A DNA stretch of 64,000 bases, taken from NCBI RefSeq assembly GCF_003464085.1, contig NZ_QSDR01000017.1:1-64000 (forward strand). The letters are read 5' to 3'. Within the stretch, counting starts at the first letter, position 1. Each line of letters opens with the position of its first letter. The position numbers and the translations under genes are program-made. The stretch is from Clostridium sp. AM58-1XD. GTDB lineage: Bacteria; Bacillota; Clostridia; Lachnospirales; Lachnospiraceae. The notes under the pieces were generated by a model. That model ran no database searches. It worked only from the letters and a program-made list of their open reading frames with translations, and had not been told where the DNA came from. Below, piece after piece: positions 36,617-45,558 of this stretch.

Positions 36617-37168
36617 ATGATGTTCGATATAAGAAAGCTACAGGAGTATGTCATATATGAATCTGTCAAAGCGGAAAGCGATGCTGATACAGCCGTTGAA
36701 GTGGTATATGGCGTGGAGCCGCCGGCGCATGCAGAAAGTAATGCCGATTGGGTGAAGTCTGCGATGCATCGTCTGGAGAGCAGGTTTAAATCCGACACCA
36801 TAAAGAAAATACGGATGAACTGTCAATGTGGTTACGGCATGGATGAAAAGCTTGCGCTCGTGAAGGAACTGATGTCATCTGCATCCAGTATAGAAGAATT
36901 TACAAGCTCAGAAAAAGCAAAGGCTGCAGGGCTTTTCAGCAAGGACGGCGAACTCTATTTACAATTTGGTTTTTGTCCCTGCCCCATGCTTACAGAAGTG
37001 AAGAAATTAGAGACTAATACATGGTGCCAGTGTACGACCGGTTACAGCAAAGCTCTTTTTGAAAAGGCTTTTGCCTGTAAGGCGGATGTAGAATTACTTA
37101 AAAGTATAAAAATGGGCGACCCTGTATGCCTTATGAAAATTACTCTACATAATCCTGTCTGGCAATAA
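36617..37168 (+). CDS. DUF6144 family cysteine-rich protein
   Basis: A 183-residue soluble protein of unknown function resembling DUF6144. Three cysteine groups stand out: NCQCGYG, FCPCPML and WCQCT. Together they look able to bind a metal or an Fe-S cluster, or to act in thiol chemistry. AGGAGG precedes the start at 36617. It follows an AraC/GyrI-type regulator. No catalytic motif beyond the cysteines is recognised. Confidence 0.7.
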   Translation: MMFDIRKLQEYVIYESVKAESDADTAVEVVYGVEPPAHAESNADWVKSAMHRLESRFKSDTIKKIRMNCQCGYGMDEKLALVKELMSSASSIEEFTSSEKAKAAGLFSKDGELYLQFGFCPCPMLTEVKKLETNTWCQCTTGYSKALFEKAFACKADVELLKSIKMGDPVCLMKITLHNPVWQ

Positions 37169-37271
37169 CACGGTTCCATATCCGTTTATGAAGGTCAGAG
37201 GTACGCACACAGGGTAAAATGAATCGCCCAATCAGAGGAATAAAATAAGAAAAGTGCTGCATCCTGCAGAT

Positions 37272-39170
37272 TTATGCCTTCGTGCAGTCCCTCTTATAAT
37301 CTGCAACGATATGGAGCAGGTGACGGATGTCCCATTCCTCCAGAGCCCCTATATTCCCAATGCGGAAGGTGTTCGCCGCACTGATTTTTCCTGGATATAT
37401 AACAAATCCACGCTCTTTCAGGTACTGGTAGAAGTCTGCAAAGGAAAACTCCTCATCCGGACACAGGAAAGTGGTGATGATCGGCCCCTGGTATGCCGGA
37501 TTGATATACGGATGGTAGCCCAGTCCGTCCATGCCGCTGCTCAGCAGCTGCTGCATCCTGCTGTACCTCTGGTACCTTTTTTCCACACCCTCTTCTTCAA
37601 ATTCCTGAATCGCCTCATAAAATGCCCGTACTACGTGAGTCGGAGAGGTAAAACGCCATTTACCCTGATCCTTTTCCATCGTCTCCCACTGTGCATAGAG
37701 ATCGAGGGATAGCGAATGGGCATTTCCCTTTGTCTTTAAAAATTCTTCTTTTTTTGTAATGATGAAAGAGAACCCCGGCACGCCCTGTATACATTTGTTT
37801 GCAGATGAGATCAGATAATCGATTCCAAGCCTCTCCACCTCAATCGGAACTCCGCCGAAGCTGCTCATTGCATCTACGATACATACTTTCCCGTATTTCT
37901 TTACCGTGGCTGCCAGCTCCTCAACAGGATTCAGAATTCCCGTAGTCGTCTCGCTGTGAACGAAGGCCACATGGGTAATTTCCGTATGTTCCTTTAAATA
38001 TGTATCTACATTCTGAGGATGGCAGATTTCGTGTTCCGGGAATTCCATAACCTCATATTTAACGCCGCAGTAGTCTGCCATTTCCACAATTCTTCTTCCG
38101 TAAGCTCCGTTGACAAGCACGAGAAGTCTGGCCTCTGTTCCCGCTGCCGTACCAATCACACTTTCCACGCCAAAGCTTCCGGAGCCCTGCATGAGTACGG
38201 CCGTGTACGTTTCTTCGCTGCAGCCGGCTGCTTTCAGGAGCTTTCTGCGGATATCCTGAACGATATCATTGTAATCCCTGTCCCAGGTGCACATGTCCTT
38301 TAAGAGGCCGTTTCTCACTCTTCTGCTGGTGGAAAGCGGTCCCGGCGTCAGAAGCAGATAGTCATTTTCCGGTACGCCCATCACATTTTCATCCAGAGCT
38401 TCCAGTTCATCAATCACCGGAATCAGTCCGGATAAATCGTCGATTACATAATCGGCTCCGGCTGCTTTCAGCACCGCCCTGACTTCACTCTTTCTATTCT
38501 CCAGTTCTTCCCTGTCCATAGACTCTACTTCTTCCTTTGTAAGACCGAGTACAGAGCTTCCCAGGATCAGGCCCACGCAGATACACCCTGCATTCTTTCC
38601 TTCCTGCATGTCAACCTCTGTGTCTCCCACCTTGATCATGGACTTCATCGGAAAAATGTTCATACGGCGCGCATTTTCATACATCATATATGGATACGGA
38701 CGTCCATATCCCAGTTCATCGGAAGCGATGCAGACCTCCGGTTCATATCCCTTTTCCTTTGCGACCGGAAAGATACAGTCCATCATGGCCTTTGTATATC
38801 CGGTTGTACTGCCGATATGAATTCCTCTTTTTTTCAGCTCCGTAACCGTCTCGGTCACATATGGATTTAATTCCACATAAGATGTGAGAACGCGGAAAAG
38901 GTGGTCTTCAAAGAGGCCGTAAAACTCTCTTACATCTTCTTCCCCTGCCTGACGGCCATATGTCTTTTCAAACTGTTTTCTCACGCTTTCCATCTGAAAA
39001 AGCGCTCTTGTATGGTCTATTTTCAGCATGCCCATAGGTTTTCTGGCCTCTTCCATGGTCAGAGTGATTCCCTTATCTGCAAACGCCTCTATAAAAGCTC
39101 CCAGCGGGGAGAAACAACCATAATCCATTACCGTTCCTGCCCAGTCAAATACGACTCCATTGATTTTCAT
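37272..39170 (-). CDS. phnXW: Bifunctional phosphonoacetaldehyde hydrolase / 2-aminoethylphosphonate transaminase
   Basis: A 632-residue fusion. Residues ~1-265 are PhnX (phosphonatase, HAD fold): nucleophile Asp9 in FDWAGT, cap-domain Schiff-base Lys50 in KPMGMLK, IGSTTGYTKAMMD and IKVGDTEVDMQEG. Residues ~270-632 are PhnW (PLP aminotransferase): LLTPGPLSTSRRVR, QGSGSFGVESVIG, the PLP-lysine region ISSANKCIQGVPGFSF. PhnW turns 2-aminoethylphosphonate plus pyruvate into phosphonoacetaldehyde and alanine, and PhnX splits this to acetaldehyde and phosphate. It is the last gene of the phosphonate operon. Confidence 0.93.
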   Translation of the reverse strand: MKINGVVFDWAGTVMDYGCFSPLGAFIEAFADKGITLTMEEARKPMGMLKIDHTRALFQMESVRKQFEKTYGRQAGEEDVREFYGLFEDHLFRVLTSYVELNPYVTETVTELKKRGIHIGSTTGYTKAMMDCIFPVAKEKGYEPEVCIASDELGYGRPYPYMMYENARRMNIFPMKSMIKVGDTEVDMQEGKNAGCICVGLILGSSVLGLTKEEVESMDREELENRKSEVRAVLKAAGADYVIDDLSGLIPVIDELEALDENVMGVPENDYLLLTPGPLSTSRRVRNGLLKDMCTWDRDYNDIVQDIRRKLLKAAGCSEETYTAVLMQGSGSFGVESVIGTAAGTEARLLVLVNGAYGRRIVEMADYCGVKYEVMEFPEHEICHPQNVDTYLKEHTEITHVAFVHSETTTGILNPVEELAATVKKYGKVCIVDAMSSFGGVPIEVERLGIDYLISSANKCIQGVPGFSFIITKKEEFLKTKGNAHSLSLDLYAQWETMEKDQGKWRFTSPTHVVRAFYEAIQEFEEEGVEKRYQRYSRMQQLLSSGMDGLGYHPYINPAYQGPIITTFLCPDEEFSFADFYQYLKERGFVIYPGKISAANTFRIGNIGALEEWDIRHLLHIVADYKRDCTKA

Positions 39171-39188
39171 TTTACATATCCTCCTAAA

Positions 39189-40189
39189 TTATTTACATTC
39201 TTCTGATAATTCCTGATGTTTTTTAAGCAGATCCACCGTCAGCTTTTCGGAAAATGTCTTAGGATATCCGGATACATTCTCCTCGTTGGCTGTTTCGCTT
39301 CATAAACAGGATTCGGATAATACTGAATCAGCTCGCTTCGGCCGTTTTTTACAATACATTCAGCCATTTTCATTGCCATGTCGTTTGTCTTATCGCCTTT
39401 ATCCACAACAGCAACCGATTCTGTCAGAGAAAAATTACCCTCTGGAGGATCTACAAAATCTACAGGAAGGCCTGATTTTTTATCCGCAACCGCCTGCTGG
39501 CGCAGTCCGAATCCAAGTGCTACTTCCCCGGCGCGGACTTTTTTCAGAGGCGCAGAACCTGAGCTTTCAACATGAGGCCCGGCGTTCTTATAAATACCTC
39601 TTAAAACTTCTTTGGCGCCGTCTTCTCCATATTCGCTGATCAGCGCCTGGATCAGAAGCCATGCCGTAGAAGAGCTCTTCACATCTGTTACGGATACCAG
39701 ATCCGCATATTCCGGCTTTGTAAAATCTTTCAGGCATGTGGGCGCTTCCAGCCCTTTTTCCCTGAGCATTTCCGTATTTACCAGAATGGTTCCCTCCTGG
39801 GAAGTAATCGGGGCATAGAAATCCGGGCACTCAGCCAGCGTCTGATATTCAAAATCCAAAGGTTTGAACATACTGTTCTTCTCCTGGGAGCTGTCCAGAT
39901 AGAATGAGCTCATGGTGACCATATCCGCCTCAATATTCTTTCCTTCTGCCAGAAGCTTTCCTCCCAGCTCCGACGTTCCAAACGTCTGGAACAGATATTT
40001 CCCTTCATATCCATTGGTATCCAGCGTCTTTTTCATAGCCTCCACCGCTTCGTCATCCGCATTGGAATAAATAACAACCTGTTTTTCTTCTCCGCCTGAT
40101 TTTCCGCAGCCGGCGATTGCCGCTGCCATGACAATTGCCGTTACTGCTGCAATGCCTGCCTTCTTTAAACCACTTTTTGCTCTTCTCAT
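39189..40189 (-). pseudogene. phnS: 2-aminoethylphosphonate ABC transporter binding lipoprotein, one-base frameshift near the end
   Basis: A binding protein with lipobox IAGC and an iron/AEP-type PBP-II body (VVIYSNADDEAVEAMKKTL, SVTDVKSSSTAWLLIQALI, ALGFGLRQQAV). Near 39290 one G is missing (AAA CA GCC). Without it the frame ends RRMYPDILRHFPKS. With it, it continues ANEENVSGYPKTFSEKLTVD to a stop at 39189, giving 333 residues. The last ~30 residues are affected, so partial function is possible even if the change is real. It is flanked by the permease and phnXW genes. Confidence 0.85.
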
Positions 40190-40243
40190 AATTGATGTTC
40201 TCCTTTATTTTTTATTGCGCTCGGTCCTCGCTCCATAAAAACA

Positions 40244-40293
40244 CGCGGGAACCGCCTTGACCTTATGGTTCAGCCGCAGCAAATAGTCCCGCG
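40244..40293 (-). other. Intercistronic stem-loop upstream of the binding-protein gene
   Basis: CGCGGGA (40244-40250) pairs with TCCCGCG (40287-40293), with GAACC/GGTTC inside. It lies in the 120-base gap between the permease and phnS. It may stabilise or process the mRNA. Confidence 0.5.
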
Positions 40294-40309
40294 CTTTCAC
40301 GGCGCGTCA

Positions 40310-41950
40310 CTATTTTTTCATCTGTCTGATTTCACGCCTTCCTGACATCCATCCCAGAAGGCCTTTCACAATCAGATTCGTAAACAGAATCAGCAGTGAC
40401 AATACAAATACCTCGTTGAATTTTGTGTAATACTGAAGCTCTTTTATTTTAGTCGTTACAACTGATGTACGGGCTCCCGCGATAAATATGACGGCGCTGA
40501 CTGTTACCATGGCATTTACAAAATAATAGCCGAATACCTCCAGTATGGTTGATATGAGATTCGGAGTCACGATTCTCACCAATGTCTTAATCCAGTTATC
40601 TCCCATAAGGCGGGCCGTCGTTTCCCAGGAGCTGTTCATCTTTTCCAGCGCTCCCTTCATCATGAGATAGGGCGTGGAAAAGAAATGAATGATATTACAG
40701 ATTATAATCAGGAAAAACGTATTCTGCAGAGGCGTACCTGAAAAGATCAGCAGAAACGCAATACCGATTACCATTCCCGGTATGGTATTCGTCACAAGCG
40801 CGATACTTTCAATCACAGCCTTCAGCTTCTTGTTCATGCCGCTTCTGGCTGTTACCAAGGCTCCCCCATAAGCTGCCAGAAGGCCGAAAAAGGCCGTTGA
40901 CGCCGCTACGAAAAGCGAATTCTTATACACACTGTAGAGACTCGCATCCTGAAATACATCTTTTACATGTTTCATCGTAAAATGAATTCGGTAAGGCCAC
41001 TCCTCTACAAAAGGCACAACGAAAATCACAGCAAAGATCAGAAGCATCACTGCAATGATGACGGCGCTTCCAATTCCTGCGGCCACGTCCCTCAGCTTAT
41101 TGGGAGGTATTTCCACCACCGACACCTTGGAATAACGGATATTGTACCGTTCCAGATATTTGAGCAGAAGAATGCTGAAGACGGAAGGAAGCAGCATGGC
41201 CATCGCCACAACGGCTCCCCGGCCGAAATCGGGAACACTCCCCAGCATTTCGTTGTAAAGGACCGTAGCCACCACATCGTATTTTCCTCCCACCGAAGCC
41301 GGAATCCCATAGTCGGTAAAGCAGAGAAAAAAGCTTTGGACAATGGCTGCTGCCAGCGTACCTGCCAGCGGCCGTACAAGTGTTGCAAAAAATGTCCGCA
41401 GAGGAGTATCCCCCATAACTCTGGATACTACCATAAATTTTTTATCAATATACTCCATGGTGTTCAGAATCAGCAAAAACGCTACCGGGAGCACATAGAT
41501 CACATACCCGATCAGAAGGCCGTTAAAGCCGTATATCTCGAAGAGCTGACGGCCAGCCATCTTTGTGATCAGCCCCTGTTTTCCGAATGAATAGATAATT
41601 GCAAATCCATATGTAATTGTCGGAAGAAGCATGGGCAGCACGGCAGCCGTCCTGATCCATTTCTTCATCCATTTTGGTATATTCGTGTAATGGACGGCAT
41701 AGGCCAGAAAAAACGCCAGAAGCGTCGCACACAGGGCACTCGTCACTGCAATCAGGATACTGTTTAAAAGCGCCCGGCCGAAGTCTTTTCCTCCGAACAC
41801 CGCGGCATAATTACCCATTGAAACCGTTCCCTGACACATCATGGATTCTGCCAGAAGCCGAAAGACCGGCATTGCCAGGAATATGACAAATATGGCAGTC
41901 AGCACGGCAAATATCCCTTTTATTTCTCTCTCTGTCCTGTGTTCCATCAT
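40310..41950 (-). CDS. 2-aminoethylphosphonate-type ABC transporter permease (fused two-domain)
   Basis: A 546-residue permease with two BinPDT-type halves and about 12 membrane helices. Coupling-helix regions are visible in each half (MGDTPLRTFFATLVRPL; MGDNWIKTLVRIVTPNL). This double design is normal for the iron/AEP family, where one polypeptide forms the whole channel. The ATP-binding gene overlaps its start by one base. It imports 2-aminoethylphosphonate with phnS and phnT products. Confidence 0.88.
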   Translation of the reverse strand: MMEHRTEREIKGIFAVLTAIFVIFLAMPVFRLLAESMMCQGTVSMGNYAAVFGGKDFGRALLNSILIAVTSALCATLLAFFLAYAVHYTNIPKWMKKWIRTAAVLPMLLPTITYGFAIIYSFGKQGLITKMAGRQLFEIYGFNGLLIGYVIYVLPVAFLLILNTMEYIDKKFMVVSRVMGDTPLRTFFATLVRPLAGTLAAAIVQSFFLCFTDYGIPASVGGKYDVVATVLYNEMLGSVPDFGRGAVVAMAMLLPSVFSILLLKYLERYNIRYSKVSVVEIPPNKLRDVAAGIGSAVIIAVMLLIFAVIFVVPFVEEWPYRIHFTMKHVKDVFQDASLYSVYKNSLFVAASTAFFGLLAAYGGALVTARSGMNKKLKAVIESIALVTNTIPGMVIGIAFLLIFSGTPLQNTFFLIIICNIIHFFSTPYLMMKGALEKMNSSWETTARLMGDNWIKTLVRIVTPNLISTILEVFGYYFVNAMVTVSAVIFIAGARTSVVTTKIKELQYYTKFNEVFVLSLLILFTNLIVKGLLGWMSGRREIRQMKK

Positions 41951-42715
41951 TACACCGCCTGTAAAGCCAGAGCTTCCTGTCCAAACAGACGGAAAATATT
42001 CTTACGCTTGATTTCCAGCTGATTCAGAATAAAGTTCTTAACAAAATCATTTTCCGGACTGGCTATGATATCTTCCGGACATCCATACTGGGAAATCGTA
42101 CCCTCATTGATGATCAAAACTTTGTCCGAAAGCGTCAGGGCTTCTTCCGGGTCATGGGTAACGATAATCGTCGTCAGATGATATTCCCTTGCAATCTCTT
42201 TTATTTTTTTCTTGATCGACTCCTTAATCACTCCGTCGAGAGCGCTCAGCGGTTCGTCCAGAAGCAGAATTTTGGGTTTCATTACCATGGTCCTGGCCAG
42301 AGCAACTCTCTGCTTCTGGCCTCCTGAAAGCTGATCGATCTTTTTATGAAGATGTTCCCTCAATCCCAGAAGATCAATCAGATTTTCAATTTCCTGTTCT
42401 GTTGAAATACCAGGTTTGTTTTTCAGTCCGTACGTCACATTTTTATAGACATTGAGGTTGGGAAACAGCGCGTAATCCTGAAATACGATATTAAATCCCC
42501 GCTCTTCCATCGGCACTTCCGTAATGTCTTCTCCCTGAAAATAATTTTCCTTCGTCTGCATCCGTAATCCCCAGGATCATGTTTAAAAGTGTTGTTTTTC
42601 CACATCCGGACGGACCAAGTATGGAAATAATTTCCCCATCTTCCACCTGAAGGCTCAGGTTCTTCAGAACTTCCGTCCCGTCGAATGACTTCTTTATATT
42701 TTTAAGCTCTAACAT
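41950..42715 (-). pseudogene. phnT: ABC transporter ATP-binding protein for phosphonate uptake, one-base frameshift
   Basis: The N-terminal part (42715) has Walker A GPSGCGKTT and ends early after ITDADEGKLF. The rest (FQGEDITEVPMEERGFNIVFQDYALFP, signature LSGGQKQRVALARTMV, Walker B ILLLDEPLSAL) is in another frame. One T too many in the TTTT run (42538-42541) explains it; removal gives 254 residues. This is one of only two insertions among the frame breaks in the window. It starts the phn operon, directly after a Pho-box-like region. Confidence 0.86.
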
Positions 42716-42800
42716 AGATTCTTCCTTCCCTTTCTCGATAAAGTGTTTATCAGACCTCTATAATTTAACTCTTTTTCCAGTCTTCTATCTATCACATACT

Positions 42801-42817
42801 GGTAAAGACTTTGTAAA
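42801..42817 (-). promoter_or_regulatory. Pho box upstream of the phosphonate operon
   Basis: Minus-strand TTTACA (42812-42817), five bases, TTTACC (42801-42806), with a degenerate third unit GTGATA 11 bases on. The spacing and sequence match the stronger triple repeat before pstS, pointing to PhoP control. Confidence 0.65.
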
Positions 42818-42845
42818 ATCCAGATCAAAGTGTGAAAGGCTGTGA

Positions 42846-42990
42846 TTGAATTCTTCTTGTTTTTGCGATATGATAATGTAGAATTCATTGCGTAACCGTT
42901 CAGACGCCAATTTTCACATCGGATGGACATCCGGTGCTTCCCGACCGTCGTTTCCGGTCAAGAAGAGGCGCCGTCGGAACAGTTACTGCA
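42846..42990 (+). ncRNA. Promoter and structured leader of threonine aldolase (candidate riboswitch)
   Basis: TTGAAT (42846-42851), 17 bases, TATGAT (42869-42874) would start a ~140-base leader. GTAAC (42892-42896) pairs with GTTAC (42982-42986). Inside lie CGGATG-GA-CATCCG (42920-42933) and a branched arm closed by CCGAC (42941-42945) with GTCGG (42973-42977). This gives a three-way junction ahead of the ribosome site. I recognise no known riboswitch class. No terminator is seen, so control would act on translation. Confidence 0.4.
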
Positions 42991-43022
42991 TTACAGCAAC
43001 CAAGTTAGGGGGAAATAACAAC

Positions 43023-44062
43023 ATGTACAGCTTCAACAATGATTACAGCGAAGGCGCTCATCCGCGCATCCTTCAGGCTCTTCTCACTGCCAATCTGGTA
43101 CAGCATGATGGTTACAGCATGGACAGCCAGAATACGGCTCATGCAAAAGAATTGATTAAAAAAGAAATCGGCCGCAGCGATGCGGATATCCACTGGATCG
43201 TAGGCGGAACCCAGGCCAATCTCATAACGATTGCTGCCGCTCTCAAGCCTTATCAGGCCGTCGTTTGTGCTCATACAGGACACATCAACGTACACGAGAC
43301 AGGCGCGATCGAAGCGACAGGCCACAAGGTGATCGCCATGACGTCAGCCGACGGTAAGCTTACCCCGGCCATGGTGCAGGAAGCACTGTCCATGCATACG
43401 GACGAACACATGGTACAGCCTAAGATGGTTTACATATCCAATACCACGGAAATCGGAACCCAGTATACAAAGGCCGAACTGGAAGCGCTTTGCCACCTCT
43501 GCCGTCAAAAGGGCCTGTACTTTTTCCTGGACGGCGCACGCCTCGGAGCTGCTCTTGCCAGTCCGGTCAACGATCTGACCATGGCTGATATCGCCGCCCT
43601 GACCGACGTATTCTATATCGGCGGCACAAAGAACGGCGCGCTTTTTGGAGAAGCTTTAATCATCCTGAATCCTGATTTAAAACAGGACTTCCGTTATATG
43701 ATCAAGCAGAGAGGCGCCATGCTGGCGAAAGGCTGGCTGCTGGGAATCCAGTTCGAAGAGCTGTTCCAGAACAACCTCTTCTACGATATGGCAAACCATG
43801 CCAATGAAATGGCATCAATATTAAGAGAAGGCATTGGAGAGTGCGGATATCCGTTCTATTCCGAATCCGTAAGTAACCAGCTCTTCCCTATTTTCCCGGA
43901 CAAGATTATCGCCAGACTCCGTCAGGATTTCAGTTCCTGGATCAGGCCAGAGTCGACGATGTTCACACCGCCGTCCGCCTCGTAACGTCATGGGCAACTA
44001 CGGAAGCCGCCGTAAAGGCATTTGTGGCTGTCCTTAAAGATATTACTTCTAAGGAAAACTGA
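43023..44062 (+). pseudogene. ltaE: Low-specificity L-threonine aldolase, one-base frameshift near the end
   Basis: A PLP enzyme cleaving threonine to glycine and acetaldehyde. Motifs: DGYSMDSQNTAHA near the start, GGTQANLITIAA, HINVHETGAIEATGH, FFLDGARLGAALAS (Asp for PLP) and YIGGTKNGALFGEA with the PLP lysine. One T is missing near 43934 (TTC AG TTC). Restoring it replaces the aberrant end SSWIRPESTM by FLDQARVDDVHTAVRLVTSW and gives 346 residues. The start is ATG 43023 behind AGGGGG. The broken part is only the last ~42 residues. Confidence 0.88.
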
Positions 44063-44087
44063 AGTGGGAGATAGGTTCTACAATTCA

Positions 44088-44296
44088 TTGACATATTTTT
44101 TGATTCTCTATATAATAATAGTACAAGACAGGCAACGGCGTGTGTCTGTCAAGTGTCGAAGCATATTAGCGTACCGGAAAGCCTTGTTATGCGGAGCTTT
44201 CAGTAGGGGTTGTGCAGGAACCTCAAACCGGAGTAGGCAGATGTCGAAGGAAAATGCTCAAAGCCGCCTTGTTTTTTGCAGGGCGGCTTTCTTTTT
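44088..44296 (+). ncRNA. Candidate small RNA gene of unassigned family (~175 nt)
   Basis: A perfect promoter TTGACA (44088-44093)-N17-TATAAT (44111-44116) is followed by ~140 bases with no reading frame. A strong terminator then appears (AAAGCCGCC 44260-44268, GGCGGCTTT 44282-44290, then TTTCTTTTT). Inner helices include GACAG/CTGTC, GCATA/TATGC or the competing GAAAGC/GCTTTC, and GGGGTT/AACCTC. The 5' and 3' ends do not pair, arguing against 6S RNA. No tmRNA, SRP or RNase P core motif is seen. Confidence 0.6.
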
Positions 44297-44493
44297 ATTG
44301 GAATATTGGTAAAGTAATTGTTGAATACAGCCAGTGGGGAAGTAAATTTGTTGAGAATTTATCAAAAGACTTGAGGCTGGAATATCCTGGAACTGAAGGG
44401 TATTCTGTACGCAATCTAAACTATATGAAGCAATCTGCTCTTCGTCTACAATCAGAGGACATTTTGCATCAGATTGGTGCAAAAATTAGCTGA
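44293..44493 (+). pseudogene. YhcG/DUF1016-type nuclease remnant
   Basis: About 66 residues (FYWNIGKVIVEYSQWGSKFV, LSKDLRLEYPGTEGYSVRN, LNYMKQSA) match the N-terminal domain of YhcG/DUF1016 proteins. The first ~30 residues and the whole C-terminal PD-(D/E)XK nuclease domain are missing. It begins inside the terminator of the small RNA. It is a fragment left by insertion or deletion. Confidence 0.65.
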
Positions 44494-44649
44494 AAGGCAA
44501 TCAAGTTATTGATAATGCCTGTGGCAATGCAGTCCGGGGGGCTGATAACAAGAAACGGCGGTACGCGCCTCGTTAAGATTTGAGGGGATCAAAAGGGGGC
44601 AGTGCCCCTTTTTGCACACGACTTTGCGGAGCAAAGTATAGTGTGTTAT

Positions 44650-45111
44650 ACGCTCTGTCAGCGTTGTATTGTTCATATGGTTCGTAATACCTTAAAATAC
44701 GTGCCAGACAAAGACCGCAAAGCATTTGCCGCAGATTTAAAAACCATTTATCAGGCTGCCGATGAAAAGAAGGCTCTGGCAGCATTAGAGGGGGTAACGG
44801 AGAAATGGGCGCCTAAATATACAAACTCCATGAAGCGCTGGAAAGATAACTGGGATGCGGTCTCCCATATTTTTAAGTTTTCCGCCACCGTTAGAAAGGT
44901 AATATACACTACAAATGCAATAGAGTCGCTAAATTCCACCTATCAGAAGTTGAATCGTCAGAGGAGCGTATTTCCAAGTGATACAGTACTTTTAAAGGCT
45001 TTGTATCTGGCCACTTTTGAAGCCACAAAACGGTGGACAAGTACAATCCGTAACTGGGGACAGGTGTATGGAGAACTGGCTATCATGTACGAAGGCAGGC
45101 TCCCGGAATAA
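44650..45111 (+). pseudogene. IS256-family transposase, C-terminal remnant
   Basis: The C-terminal ~150 residues of a Mutator/IS256 transposase: RCIVHMVRNTLKYVPDKDRK, ALEGVTEKWAPKYTNSMKRW and TTNAIESLNSTYQKLNRQRS, with the Glu of the DDE triad in NAIESLN. About 250 N-terminal residues, including both catalytic Asp, are absent, so it cannot transpose. No matching pair of terminal inverted repeats was found. Confidence 0.85.
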
Positions 45112-45189
45112 CCACATCTATTCAAAAAATAGGCGGAAGATTCCGCCTGCTGTTGACATGCGTGTAAGCAACTGTTATATATAAAACAA

Positions 45190-45222
45190 GGGCAATAAGC
45201 TGGAACTTCAAGCTTATTGCCC
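45190..45222 (-). terminator. Terminator of the small minus-strand ORF
   Basis: GGGCAATAAGCT (45190-45201) and AGCTTATTGCCC (45211-45222) form a perfect 12-bp stem. T-rich sequence (TTGTTTTAT) follows on the minus strand. Confidence 0.65.
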
Positions 45223-45323
45223 TCCCTTATCATAGAAGATTCTTAATTGCAGACTTTTCTTCATAGTCTCAATTTCCATACTATAATATTACTCAAAAAT
45301 CCACTCCTCTTTTGGATATTAAA

Positions 45324-45476
45324 TCATCTAGTTCTTCCTAGAATGTACCCTTTTGGTGTAGGACTTTTACGAGTATTTTCATTTAAGTCTTCTTGAATTG
45401 GATAATGCTTTAAATCAAAAGCGCCAATCATTAGGTGACAAATCTTTTCTTTGAATTTTTCAGTGTTGTTACTCAT
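45324..45476 (-). CDS. Small hypothetical protein (50 aa)
   Basis: A 50-residue frame (MSNNTEKFKEKICHLMIGAF..., ending GYILGRTR) with a fair ribosome site (GAAGGA seven bases before ATG 45476) and a clean terminator 100 bases downstream. It is more AT-rich than its surroundings and divergent from a small XRE regulator. This two-gene arrangement is typical of a mobile-element or toxin-antitoxin-like module. I do not recognise the family and no function can be assigned. Confidence 0.5.
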   Translation of the reverse strand: MSNNTEKFKEKICHLMIGAFDLKHYPIQEDLNENTRKSPTPKGYILGRTR

Positions 45477-45558
45477 GTTATTTCCTTCTCGATATAAAAT
45501 CAATAGAGTTAGTGCAAAAAGTGATACAAACTTTTCGGCGATAGAGGGAGGGAATTAG

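Noticed and set aside
37254..37712. Plus-strand open frame opposite the phnXW end
   Set aside because: It is a shadow of the well-supported aminotransferase frame and has no recognisable motif.
44120..44290. 6S RNA, SRP RNA or tmRNA assignment for the small RNA
   Set aside because: The 5' and 3' ends are not complementary, and the SRP apical GGAAGGAAGCA-type and tmRNA tRNA-like motifs are absent.
44063..44300. Group II intron 5' end (GTGTG near 44150)
   Set aside because: No domain V hairpin, no reverse transcriptase and too short.
45130..45180. Terminal inverted repeat of a complete IS256 element
   Set aside because: The local hairpin AGGCGGA/TCCGCCT has no matching partner upstream and the transposase lacks its N-terminal half, so no intact element can be drawn.
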